From: Cristatella mucedo
Lineage: Eukaryota; Bryozoa; Phylactolaemata; Cristatellidae
Direction: 5' to 3'
DNA: 64,000 bases
Assembly: GCA_009760855.2 (NCBI GenBank)
Contig: WPIO01000068.1
Coordinates: 60,001-124,000 of the forward strand
Numbering within the stretch: position 1 is the stretch's first letter; each line of letters starts with the position of its first letter. The notes under the pieces are model-generated. The model saw only the letters and a program-made list of their open reading frames with translations. It was not told the origin of the DNA and searched no databases. The position numbers were made by a program, and so were the translations under genes. Shown piece after piece: positions 35,792-46,599 of this stretch.

Positions 35792-35964
35792 ATATTGGTG
35801 ACCTAACAGCTGAGATAGTGCTGTCATGCATAGCACCTGGAGTTCCTGAAATAATTTTCTCATCTTCAATACTGAGAAACTTCCTCCCAACTACCCAAGA
35901 TTACATGTCTAATGACTGCTCAAGTGCAATTGTTCGGAATAATTTGCTTCGCATTCCTAGCTTG
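35792..35964 (+). CDS. Host gene exon, unknown product
   Basis: Bounded by TTGTACAG and CTTG|GTAAGT. Only one frame is open: 57 codons starting IGDLTAEIVLSCIAPGVPEI, with helical, hydrophobic periodicity. It enters in phase 1 and leaves in phase 0, which matches the next exon at 38551. The helix-rich pattern suggests an alpha-solenoid (HEAT/ARM-like) protein, but no family can be named. Confidence 0.6.
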
Positions 35965-37539
35965 GTAAGTATCACAATTTAATCAAGCCGGCTAACCGAT
36001 GAAATTCTGTTCTTTTTAATTATGAGGTGATACCTTCCCATCTATGTTACATTGGAATTATGGAAAACTGCAGCTTAAAATAAATCATGTTTTAGGAACA
36101 GAAGAATACTTTGCAGCCTTTGGTAACCAGATACATTAGATCACTTAGGCTACACAGCTGCTCAACCTTACTTCTTTTAATCAGCCCCTGGAAATCAGTC
36201 TTTCATTACTACAATACGTGTTGAATCTAACCATTTTCATATATTCAGTATGCAGGAACTGCAAACTATTTTAAGCGTTATCCTTGCTCAGAAAAAAGAG
36301 TCAAAAGCAATGCCATGAGCATATATATGTGCTACTAGTACTACTTTAACGCTTCAGTAAAATTACTTCATTAGCTTCTTTTATTCTTTAAAGGGTGCGG
36401 CATCATTTTGTAAATATGCAACAACCTTTTTTTAACAAGAGCTTGCTGGTTATGTGATCGTACGTCTTAGTCAAGTCTCTCTAGAGTTCGTCCCTTTTAT
36501 ATAGCTTCGTAGAGGCCATTACCATTACCGCGGGTATCAAGTTAAGTAGCAAATTTATCCATCTGTGGATAAGATAATCAGTCAATGCCTTAAGGTTTTG
36601 CATTCAAAATTCAAGGAGCTTTGATTTTTCAAATGACCAACAGAGCAAAGAACCACCGTGGTCCTTGAAAATTGTCTATTGTGGTTAAAATTGAAATAAG
36701 TGCGACACTATCTGTCGCACTTTTGTACTCCTAATGAGACTGTGAACCAACGTGTGTTATTCGTCAGCCTGTGCTTGCACGGAAAGCTTTGACTGAAGAA
36801 AGCTTCTTATAGCTGCATTGAATGTTAAAATTTACTTCTTGATAAATAACTTACCCTGCTTACTCTTTCAAATCCATCTTACGACTACCGTACTAGCTGG
36901 GAAACTGGTTTGAAGTAGCTGTAAAAATGAATTGGGATGGTTCTCAAAAGCTAGTAACTCAGTGCTTAGAACGGTGAATGGCTTTTTGATTGAGCTTATG
37001 AAATGCGTAGTATTAACACAAGCTGGTGCATTGGTCAACCACACGCTATCATTATTTGTAGAGTTGCATGTTGAGAGATGAGTTCAATTCAGCTCGTTCC
37101 TTCGTTACAAGTCTATCTAGTAGTTGGTAAGAGTATGTCTTGGCTGCCACACTTGGAAGTAGGTCGTAAACTTACAGGCCTCATGATAACTCCATAAATT
37201 ATTTAGTATCTACTCTTGCCAGCCACGAAACTTCAAGGTAATAAACAAAATGCTGAAAATTGTATATGCACCTGTAAATTCAATGATTTATTTCATTCAG
37301 AGCGAAGGCAATGTGTTCTCCATAGAATACAGCCCTATGATATTGCTCACAGAAATATTTTCAGCTAGTAGGCAGCACACTCAAGGATTGTCTAAATGTT
37401 TGGCATTCAATAAATTCTAGTTGTTAGAAGGCTGGGCCCATTTCGCCTTCTAAAGAAGTATGAATCCGCAGCGGCTTTTTAACATGTTCCGTAAATTTCC
37501 GTAACTTATTTTGAACAGGTTTCACTACTTGATCATCGA
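35965..37539. other. Intron sequence with a perfect hairpin at 36698-36722
   Basis: AT-rich with no repeat match, apart from the 10-bp perfect inverted repeat AAGTGCGACA...TGTCGCACTT with a 5-base loop. Confidence 0.5.
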
Positions 37540-37540
37540 T

Positions 37541-38312
37541 AATATTATTATTAATAATAATAATAATGCATTTGATAAAGCACCCTCACAGCTTGGATCT
37601 GCATGTGGTCAGATAAGCAGGATTTGGTAATAATTGGTGATGACAAAGTGCAGTTTTATGATAACATCTGGTCGAGTGTGTGACCCTTGATGTGAGTAGG
37701 GCCATGCATATGAGCCACAGAGACAGTGAATCAGTCAATGCATGAAATTCGGTGCTGAAAGCATCAGATAAGTTATCAAAGTGAATGTTGAAATTACCCA
37801 TAACGGGGAAGGATCAATTTGTCGCACACAGAATCGAAATGAGATCGGAGAAATCTGAGATAAAGGAGGATTTGGTACCTGGTGGGCGATAGACTACTGC
37901 CACTATCGGTAGCTTATTTTCGGATGAGACCAAGACAATTTATTCAAAAGACTACTTCGAGAGTACTGCAAATGGCTTGAAGTTGAATTTTGAACTCACG
38001 ATAATAGCAACTCCCTCTCCAGTTTCGATTGATCTAGGGATGTGAAAGAACGAGAAACCAGATGGGGCAGCCTCTTTAAATGTCGGGCCGTTTATCGATT
38101 TTAGCCAAGTTTCAGTTGGGGCGAGCAGGTCGATACCATTTTCAGAAATAAGGTGGCTTATGACCAGAGGTTTATTCCACATTGAGTGAGGGTTTAAAAG
38201 GCAAGCGTTAAGTCTGGCCGACGGAGTTACAACAGGCCTGATGACCACTAAGTTAGAGACATTTACAGTGATGCGTGTGGGGAAGCTTGCTGAGCGCTTC
38301 AAATCTTCTTAT
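37541..38312 (-). mobile_element. Family A LINE, internally deleted: tail fused to endonuclease
   Basis: From 37541 there is a TTA-type tail and the outer arm of the terminal hairpin. At about 37590 the sequence jumps to the middle of the endonuclease domain and continues to the ORF start region at 38312. The whole RT and most of the 3' UTR are missing. Confidence 0.85.
37952..38302 (-). pseudogene. Family A endonuclease, N-terminal part with upstream residues
   Basis: Open for 116 codons. RPVVTPSARLNACLLNPHS, then DLLAPTETWLKSING (catalytic Glu block) and GEGVAIIVSSKFNFKP. The preceding residues MKRSASFPTRITVNVSN show how the protein reads before the domain. It ends at a premature stop, and the GDFN block follows in another frame (37586-37801). 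Confidence 0.82.
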
Positions 38313-38550
38313 ATTGTAATAAATGCAATAATCCGAACGAAAATTTAGAGTTAGGATATCGCTCTAGATACCCAAATTACGATTGGCTGATCAAGCTGAA
38401 TCTGCTATGATATAGCAAACTTATAAACAGATTTTTTTTATCGATTTTCCTGCTGACCATTATATCACTTCATCTGAAACTTAATGCACAGCTACATGTT
38501 TGTGATAAGTTGACGTGTTGTATCGTTACTCTAATGTCTCGCTTTTTTAG

Positions 38551-38638
38551 AGCCGTTCAATAATCTGTGGTGACTCAACTGGCTACTTCTTATCTCTAAT
38601 AGACTTGGCTATCAAAAATGCTGACACTGTTGATATTC
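38551..38638 (+). CDS. Host gene exon, unknown product
   Basis: Acceptor CGCTTTTTTAG and donor ATTC|GTAAGT bound 29 codons in the only open frame (SRSIICGDSTGYFLSLIDL...). Phase 0 in, phase 1 out: it fits 35964 upstream and 44236 downstream. Confidence 0.6.
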
Positions 38639-39639
38639 GTAAGTACTAAAAAAATTGAAATTTAGTTTATAAGCTGATTTTCAAAATACTTTTATGTTAC
38701 ACTACATATTCAATTGAGGCAGGAATGTTTCTGTTAGTAAATGCACATTTTCTCCACATGAACTGTGTCAGTGGTGGCAAAACACGACCTGCTGACCTGC
38801 ATTTTAGTTTTAATAGCCATACTTTATTATTACGTGACGATGCTCTATGATGTGGCAATAATGATTAATTTATGTTTCGCTTTTGGTCAAATTAAAGTCA
38901 ATAACAAATTGGCATATTAGTTCAAGTAACTTATCAGCTCTTTTGAATAATATAAAGCTAAAAATTAAAGCAAGAAATGCTACCAATAATCCTGGCTATA
39001 GCATGGCAAGACTCACATTCACTGAAATGTATTTAGATAAAGATCTAATATGGCTCGATGAAATTAGTTCCTATTCAGTGTGCTCTCACTAATGTAAATA
39101 AATTTATATATAGATATATAGTAATACACTTTTACCTTTCTTTAATATGTAATTTAAAATAAAAGTTGTCAGAAAATCAAATTACTGCTCAATCAAACAA
39201 AAAAGGCAGTTAAATTGACTAACCACATCAAAGCAATTCATTAGTTTAAAGCTTAAGCAACTGTTTGCCTTATGTATATGCTTACAAGGCTATTATCGCC
39301 AAAACACTGACGTGTTACACCTTTAAGCAGTATTAGTGTCTTGACAAAAATAAAAAGACCTGTTTCCATAAATGTGATGTCAAATCACAATTTAAATATT
39401 CCAATAGTCACAACTAATTGGCATTACTATGGTTGAGTGGTGGTTTTATATTGTACTGAAAAATTACTATGCCAGATATACTTTTACAAAGGGAACATTT
39501 CTTGCACCTCGCAGCAGGTAGGAAAGTCTCAGATTCATAAGTTGGATTCTCTGTAACATGACCTTACCGGTCCCATATCAGCTCTTAGCTTTTTTCTATC
39601 ACAGTAGTTGTAACTTAAGCAACCTATTCTACGACTCGC
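38639..39639. other. Intron sequence, nothing recognised
   Basis: AT-rich; the short frame at 38883-39092 lacks splice signals. Confidence 0.4.
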
Positions 39640-39752
39640 ATAATGTAATGTGATGTAATGTAATATAATGTAAATGTAATGTAATGTAATGTAATGCAAT
39701 GCAATGTAATGTAATGTAATGTAATGTAGTGTAATGTAATGTAATGTAATGT
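39640..39752. repeat. (TGTAA)n array, expanded LINE tail
   Basis: About 20 TGTAA units with rare variants. It adjoins the 3' end of a family B copy, so it is the element's tail, expanded. Confidence 0.93.
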
Positions 39753-39868
39753 ATCTCCGTCAGTAACTTCACGAAGTCATAAAGACCATTTGGGTGTTAC
39801 GTAGGGGAGTTTTGTATAGCACACTCACAGCCTAAGCGGCTTTCGGTACGCATTCGTAGTACTTGCTT
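39753..39868 (-). mobile_element. Family B LINE, extreme 3' end
   Basis: TATCTCCGTCAGTAACTTCAC to GCGGCTTTCGGTACGCATTC is the canonical family B 3' UTR, attached to the longest tail in the window. Confidence 0.88.
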
Positions 39869-40359
39869 CCGGTTTAATAACGTAAGTTCTAATGTTTCCT
39901 TCAACAGTATTGTGGAACCAATTTTAGATTGAACAGTCATATTAGTAAGGCCTTACATTTGTACCAATAATGATGACCATCGATTTTTTAAAGTCATCTA
40001 AAAGAGGATTAGCCATGCCCAGCCTTGTACCAGCATTCCTAATAGTAAGTTGAGGCCTTAAGCTTTCCTGAGGCTTGGGCCAAGTCGGTAGTCCCATTTT
40101 GGCTCACAGTTAACCAGATAAATCACTTTTATTTTTAGCTTAATTTCCTAAAATTCCTCAAGCAACTTAACCAATGCAAACGCTCTGTATGTATTGAAAA
40201 TACTTGTAATACACTTGTACAGCATCATCCAAATACTTAATAGTATTGGTCTAAAGACGGCCTATTTAAAAGGACTTGGATACAACCAGGTCTCAAGTAC
40301 TTAGGTAATCTTAGGTACAACCTACAGTCTAAAGAGGCATTATGGGTCTCAGTTATAAC
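39869..40359. other. Spacer, nothing recognised
   Basis: No repeat or exon match. Confidence 0.35.
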
Positions 40360-42540
40360 AGATGAGTTTGCACCTCTGACTAAGAGCACTGCATGCCCGC
40401 GCCCACTCGGCCTATGGTTTACCAAAGACATGAAACTAGCCAGGTCTAGAAAGCGAAAGCTTGAAAAAGCATTCAAACGATCAGGACTAACTGTCCATCG
40501 ACAGGCATATGAAGGTTACTGTAGGTCATACCAATCGATCCTAGCAAAGGCCGGGCCTAACTTCAAAAACAGCATTGTCGAATAGCAGATGAACAATCAA
40601 AAAATGCTGATGTCGACCACCAACGATCTCCTCAACCACTCTCAGATTAGCTCCTTACCTGACGATCCTTGTGATGATCTAGCCGATCGCTTCATTTGAT
40701 TCTTTTGCCGAAGATAGGCAAGATCACAGAGTCCATCCCTGAGATGACAACATCGCCCCTAGAATACTGCTCCCCAATTCCTTGCTGTGCCTCAATTTCT
40801 TCAGTGACCAGTGATCTCGTCCTTAAGTTCATATGCCAATCAGAAGGCAACAAGTCCTCTGGACCCTATTCCTACTGTCCTGCTCCTAGGTTGCACTGAC
40901 CTGCTGCTGCCATGCATAGCCGACATCATCAATATGTCAGTGGCCTCAGGTCATGCCCCAGCACCTTTCAAAAAAACTGTAGTCAGGCCACTTCTCAAGA
41001 AAGCGACAGTGTATCAAGACAACTTGAGCAACTACCGCCCAGTCTCCCGTCTATCATTCCTATTAAAGACACTTGAACGGGTCGCGGCGGACCAACTGAA
41101 CTCATATCTTGAAACTTCGAACCTTGCTAGTAAGTTCCAGTTTGGCTTTAGAGCTAATCACTCCACATAGCCAGTATTGGTTAGGGTGTACAACGGACTA
41201 CTTAAAAAATGCATTCATAGGTAGAGTGCCTCTACTTGTTTTGCTAGATCTTTCAGCAGCATTTGATACTATCAATGGCAAAGTTCTTCTAAAGCGCTTC
41301 TCATTTCGCCTGGGCATCAATGGCACTGCCCTGCAATGGTTCAGGTCCTATCTCAGTGGGAGACTCCAGAGTATTAACGTGAATATAAGATCATCCGAGG
41401 TACTTCAGGGGTCCGTGCTATGTCCGGTTTTTTCACGGGTTTATACTCTCCCTGTTCCAGACGTGATTGCCAAGCACAATATAGGCTTTCACTTTTATCG
41501 GGATGACACTCGGTTGTACCTTTGCTTTGATCACTCCCAGCTTTCGAGCTTCTCAAATTTTCTCAACTCACTTCCTGCATGTATTGATGACATCCTTAAA
41601 CGAATGGTTTAGCAAACCCAGTGAGATTCAGAAATGGGTAAGGCTGACACTCAAAATTGATCCTGCCAGCATGACTCCCGTCAAATCAGCTTGAAATCTA
41701 GGTGTCGTGTTCCAAAGTACCTGTCGTTTGCCGACGACATCAGCTCCACAGTTAAGCCTGCCTACTTTTAGCTACATAACTTTGCTAAAATTCGGGCTTG
41801 TTTAGATAAGGATACCAAATCAAAGTTGGTCCAAGCGTTTGTGACATCCCGTCTTGACTTCCGCAACTCACTGCTTGCCGGCCTACCGGCATGTGCAGTC
41901 AGGCGATTACATATGCTACAAAACTCTGCAGCTAGGCGTGACTGTCGTCTGCTCTGCGGTTGCCAAGTCATACCACTTCTCGCCGAGCTGCACTGACTAC
42001 CACCCTTCCAACGGATCGACTTCAAAGTTTTGTTGCTCATTTTTATTTCACTTTGTTCTTTGGCTCGAGCCTATCGTTCAAATCTACTCCCCCACCAGAC
42101 CAAGCATCGTACCACCTGCTCATCAGAATCCAACAGTTTTCCAATAGCTCGTTCTAACCTGAAATCCTTGAAATACTTTGCACTTTGTTCGTATGCTCCA
42201 AAAGCCTTGAAATCCCTCCCGACTTGTATCAGAAAATCCCCTGACTTGACCACACTTAAAAAGAACTTCAACACACACCTATTTAGGACAGCATTTAGTG
42301 GGTTCCTGTGATTCATTCTTCGTGTGCTTTTCCCTGCTGGCACTGTGCATGCTGCCACTTACCATATTTGCATGCTGACCCTGTAAATGTCAATCCTAAC
42401 CACGTTATCCATTTTTATCAAGCAAAAATTACTTACCATCCAATCGGGCTTCCATTCGCAGCAAATGTGAAGCGCCTGGAAAGAGATTGAGTTCTCTTAG
42501 GGCTCTCTATCAAGAGCATTATGATTAGTATGATTATTAT
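40360..42540 (+). mobile_element. Family A LINE, 5'-truncated at the end of the endonuclease
   Basis: It starts within the region reading DEFAPLT (the segment after the endonuclease), continues through the linker and RT to the hairpin, and ends in a degraded ATT tail near 42540. Many stops and frameshifts are present. Relics in order lie at 40811-41170, 41109-41612, 41854-42147 and 42030-42311. Confidence 0.9.
40811..41612 (+). pseudogene. Family A RT, fingers and palm in two frames
   Basis: First frame: SPLDPIPTVLLLGC, FKKTVVRPLLKKATV, NYRPVSRLSFLLKTLERV, FQFGFRANHST, then a stop. Second frame: LLVLLDLSAAFDTIN (motif A), ALQWFRSYLSGRLQSI and FHFYRDDTRLYLCFD. In the last, the catalytic YADD has become YRDD. 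This shows the full order of the family A RT core. Confidence 0.86.
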
Positions 42541-42884
42541 TCTTTATAACTCTCCAAGTTTATCTACCTGCGACGACAACAGAAAGGAAGGTACAGAGTG
42601 CTCAGTAGACAGACTGTATATGTTCCTTAGAATTTATAATGCTAATTGCAGCACTTACAGAAACCTTGGAAAACCACTTAGGAACAATAAATACTGTGGC
42701 TGCTTCTTTCTGACACTACTTAAAAGTTCCATACCACTCTGATGTCATCACCAAGCCCATTACTTGCTTTTACGTTTAGGACGCTGACACCCAACTTTGG
42801 CTATATCTAAAATCTTCTCGCTTTTGCTCAACTAGTAAATCATCTAAATCTGTATTTAACATGCATGACAATGCTCTTATGATT

Positions 42885-43425
42885 ATAAATAATGAGAGTT
42901 ACCTCAAGCTGTCAGTCGTTATGTGTGAGCTGATCACTGACTTCGAACTAAGAAACGAGTTTAAAATAGAAAATGCCTAAAATAAATGAAAGCTTGTAAG
43001 AGTATTCTTTAAAGTCACAACAATTCCAGCACAGACGAATGCATAATGCACCTAATATTAGGTGGTGAAACTCAATACTTATTGGCTAGGAGATAAAGAA
43101 ATAGCGGAATTGCAAGAAAGCTACAGAGATCGTTATAACCATGTTAAAGAATGTTATACAATAAAATGCAATCAGTGCCCAAGCAAGGTTCAAATCCTCA
43201 TATTAAAAACATGTACTATTTTCATTAGAGTTTATTTTTTTCTCTTTAAAATTTTCCCATCATGCATTCTCCTTTGCTAGGATTGGTGTGACTTTCAAAA
43301 AATGTGCTTATAAGCTTTTATTTCTTGAAGGCATTTTCATTTTTAAACTTGTTTCTTAGGTCATAGTCAGTGATCAGCTCGCACATAATCACTGACAGTT
43401 TGAGCTAAATCTCATGGCTAAAAAA
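42885..43425. mobile_element. Imperfect palindromic (foldback) element
   Basis: Arms of roughly 150-170 bp at about 42885-43055 and 43250-43425 are reverse complements by eye. Examples: GTCAGTGATCAGCTC near 43370 versus GAGCTGATCACTGAC near 42927, and GAATGCATAATG at 43037 versus the reversed GAATGCATGATG at 43259. The central 190 bp holds a short open frame and a GGTTCAAATCC box B-like motif. This is the layout of a foldback or long-TIR MITE. No target duplication is established. Confidence 0.65.
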
Positions 43426-43437
43426 TGCTCCTACTTA

Positions 43438-43680
43438 TGGCAGCGTTTAGTAGGTCCCTGTCAGTAGTCCTTAATGTGCTTATTGCTGAAGCTTTTCCTT
43501 GCTGCCACTAATCAAACTTACAAGCTGACCCTCTGCATGGCAGCCCTAACCATTTTATTCTTGCTGTTTATAAAGCGAACAGTCACCAATCTTTTGATCG
43601 GGCTTCCTTTGCAGCAAATGTGAAGTGCCTAGAAAGAGATTTTGTTCTCTATAGGCGCCATATCAAACGTATAAAATTTT
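43438..43680 (+). mobile_element. Family A LINE, 3' UTR and hairpin
   Basis: GCAGCGTTTAGTAGGTCCCTG, then the UTR, GCAGCAAATGTGAAGTGCC and a degraded hairpin. Its (TTA) tail is lost. Confidence 0.78.
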
Positions 43681-44235
43681 AGGAAATTTAAAAATTTCCA
43701 ACAAATTGCTTTAAAGGCTAGATCGACTGGTAAAAAGCATATTCATTGAGCAGACAGCAGGATTGTGTGGCTCCAGAGGAGGTGTGTGAACTTAATTTTA
43801 GATTTTCGCTACTGTGGACTTGAGTTGTATGACTTAATCAGGAGATTAAGGTTGCCCAAATTAGACAACCGTAGTTTAAAGTCGAAGTGAGCATTACATT
43901 ACATACTAGTGATGAATAATAGATATAACATCAATTATGTGTGACACGGGCTATTTTTTATTCGACAACGATAATAATTTACTTTGCTAATATAAGTAAA
44001 CAGAGCAATAACAGAGGGATGATTTCCGTCTTATTCTCAATCATTTTAAAATATAAGGTGCTTAATACTTATCTGTGGTTTTAATAGCATCCTTGATTAC
44101 CCAACCTGTCGAGACAGCAATGAGAACTGATTTATTTCGGCCTGATTTTACTTTCAGCTGGATATTCTAAAAAGCCAAATACACTTAATTTTTTCAATTC
44201 AGGATGAATATATTTCATATACTTTATTATTTTAG
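43681..44235. other. Intron sequence, nothing recognised
   Basis: AT-rich with no repeat match. Confidence 0.4.
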
Positions 44236-44327
44236 AGTCCATAATAGACGGAGATTCGGACGACTACAGTAATTACTTTGGTTGTATCAATGAAATTTGT
44301 TTTCCTGACCACTCAGTAGGTCTAAAG
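44236..44327 (+). CDS. Host gene exon, unknown product
   Basis: Acceptor TATTATTTTAG, donor AAG|GTACTT. The single open frame reads SIIDGDSDDYSNYFGCINEI and on to VGLK. Two leading bases complete the codon left by 38638 (C+AG, giving Gln), so the junction is phase-consistent. Acidic, with no recognised domain. Confidence 0.6.
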
Positions 44328-44844
44328 GTACTTGAGTAAGTCAAGTGTATATTGACATTTATAATGAAGAAACGTAGTTTTAACCGTTCATTATGTTTAT
44401 TTTAAATCAAGCATTGGCAAATCATATTGAGTAATATTTCATTAATAATACGTATTTATTGCGCATTATTTACATTTTGAAATCTTTGAACCTTTTTCAA
44501 CACTAAATGACAAAAGCTTCAGAAATTAAAAAACAAGCCAATGATTTTTTTCTTCATCAATTTTCTAGATTACTAAGATAACTTGTTTACTTAAGGCAAA
44601 ATGTGTAACCTTATCAGTAGGCTAAATTTGAGTGGCGTAGCAAAATGTGTCTTTATTCGAATTGACAATTCAAGATTAGAACAGCAATTAGTACAATAAC
44701 AATGTGGTGGTAGGGCTGTTAAAATTTGCACTACGTTACACTAAGATTTTAAGTTCAAGAAGCTTCAAACAATTTCACGTTAATCTAATTCATTACGAGA
44801 AAATTTTGCTTGACATGATGGAAAAGAAAATTATTCTTTTATAG

Positions 44845-45365
44845 CAGAGGTCGGCAAAGGCTTCAGACTACTAGGCTGTTTCAGTGGGTCAAAAAGGAGC
44901 AGAAGGCCAGAAGAAACCAAGCCCAATTTACTGGCCTGCCTGAGTTGGCTAGGCCAGACGAACAAACGAATGAAAAGTCACAACTGACACACAAACACGC
45001 ACGGCAATTACGGGGTTAGACATGTATCACCCCAACCCTGCCACGAGCTTCTGTTCATACAAGCGCCCGACATCAGTTCTAAAAATAAACATGGGCAACA
45101 GTTTGAACTTCAACCAGCAGTAATGAATGGTGAACGAAAGCCCAACAATACAATTACTTTCAATTCAATCGTGCTTCTTTTGCACCAAATGTAAAGTGCC
45201 TACACAGAGATTGAGTTCTCTCCACGGCGCCAGATCAAACATAATTCCTAATATTTAATACTAATTAGGCCGGATCCAATCGTAGACAACTAGGGTTGCA
45301 TGAGGCTGGACTGAAGTGTTTGCTAGGGCCTATCTGGCATACAAGTAGGATTTTGCCGAACTCTG
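44845..45365. mobile_element. Probable hAT-type MITE carrying a LINE fragment
   Basis: The left end CAGAGGTCGGCAAAGG and the reversed right end CAGAGTTCGGCAAAA form inverted repeats of about 13 of 15 bases. This is the CAGRGGTCGGCAAA type of hAT terminus. Interior TAGGCCGGATCC near the right end also fits that class. Flanking 8-bp duplications are not convincing. A family A 3' fragment (45150-45258) lies inside. Confidence 0.5.
45150..45258 (+). mobile_element. Family A LINE 3' end inside the hAT-like element
   Basis: TTGCACCAAATGTAAAGTGCC, then a degraded hairpin and an AT-rich tail. Confidence 0.72.
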
Positions 45366-45377
45366 GTCTAAGTAAAC

Positions 45378-45556
45378 CACACTTGCATGCAAACCCTGTG
45401 TATGTCACCCTAACCACATTATTCGTGTGGTTTATCATGCATGATGTTACTCACCATTCAATCGCGTTTCACTTTGATGCAAATCTAAGGCGCCTAGAAA
45501 AAAATTGAGTTTTCCCAGGGCGCTTTATCAAGTGCAATATTATTAAGATTATTGCT
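45378..45556 (+). mobile_element. Family A LINE, 3' UTR only
   Basis: CTTGCATGCAAACCCTGTG to the hairpin, with AGGGCGCTTTATCAAGTGC and a short TTATTAAGATTATT tail. It begins 13 bp after the hAT-like element. Confidence 0.85.
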
Positions 45557-46327
45557 TACTGCAGTGGCTGCTGCCGTATTCGGTCACAACCCCGAAGGCT
45601 CCTACGAGTCGGTAGTGGAGTGAACCACCAGGCCCCAGCTTGAGGTCACACTCTGGCAATCGGAATGCCTTCAGCTGCCCTTCTCTTACGAGCCTTAGTA
45701 ACCACAGGCTGTTCAGCTCTCTCCTCCCACTTACTTGCCTCGCTGGCACACTCGTTTACACTCGCTGACACCTATTGGGGAAAATCAATTGCGGCTAAAG
45801 GCTGCCTCAGCTACCATGCCCAAAGCAGTCACAGTTCTAGAATTATACTACGAAACCCACGACGCTAAATCAAGCACAATATATGCTACCTCTATACTCA
45901 AAGCATAAAGCGGCCGAGAGACGGGTCGTGCCTCAAAAACTCGTCATTTGGCATACTCATAAGTCAAAGTATCTCTATATTGAAGAGGAAAAAACCACGA
46001 CAACTTTGTTAGGCCTCACCTATCAAAACATAACTAGGGGGCTGCTAGACCGGGCTGGTGCTTTACCTAGGCTGGATCTTGCCTAAAGGCCGCAGTATCT
46101 CGACCTTTTTTCTATTCCACCACAGCTAACCGACCCAAATGTTATGTGCATACTAGCAATCATCAAGTTTTTTTCCAATTTTACATTTCAATATTAAAAT
46201 CCTCCTATGTTTCAGCATTATCTAAACACCTATCTTAGGGCCTTAAATTACACAATTTGTTGCATTAAAATCTATTAACAATTATATCCGGGACGAATAA
46301 TGAAAATATATCCTGATTCTTAGGAAT
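45557..46327. other. Unassigned, GC-richer first half
   Basis: Short frames on both strands (45549-45868) have no motif. No match to other repeats in the window. Confidence 0.35.
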
Positions 46328-46592
46328 GCAAATAATAATAATAATAATAATAATGCACTCGCAAACACGCCCTTAGAGAACTCAACATATTTCTAGGCGC
46401 TTTACATATGCTGCGAAGGGAAATGCAATTGAATGGTGAGTAATATCATGCTCGATACAAAAACAAAATGAATAACATGGTTAGGGGTGACCTGCACAGG
46501 GTCAGCATGCAAATGTGGCTATTGGCAGAATAAACAGTTTCAGCATGCATAAGCACATTAAGGACGAATCACAGGAACCCACTAAATGCTGC
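46328..46592 (-). mobile_element. Family A LINE, 3' end
   Basis: (AAT)8 tail at 46328, hairpin and UTR, ending abruptly at AAATGCTG where the next family A copy starts with its own tail. Confidence 0.88.
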
Positions 46593-46599
46593 AATGTCA

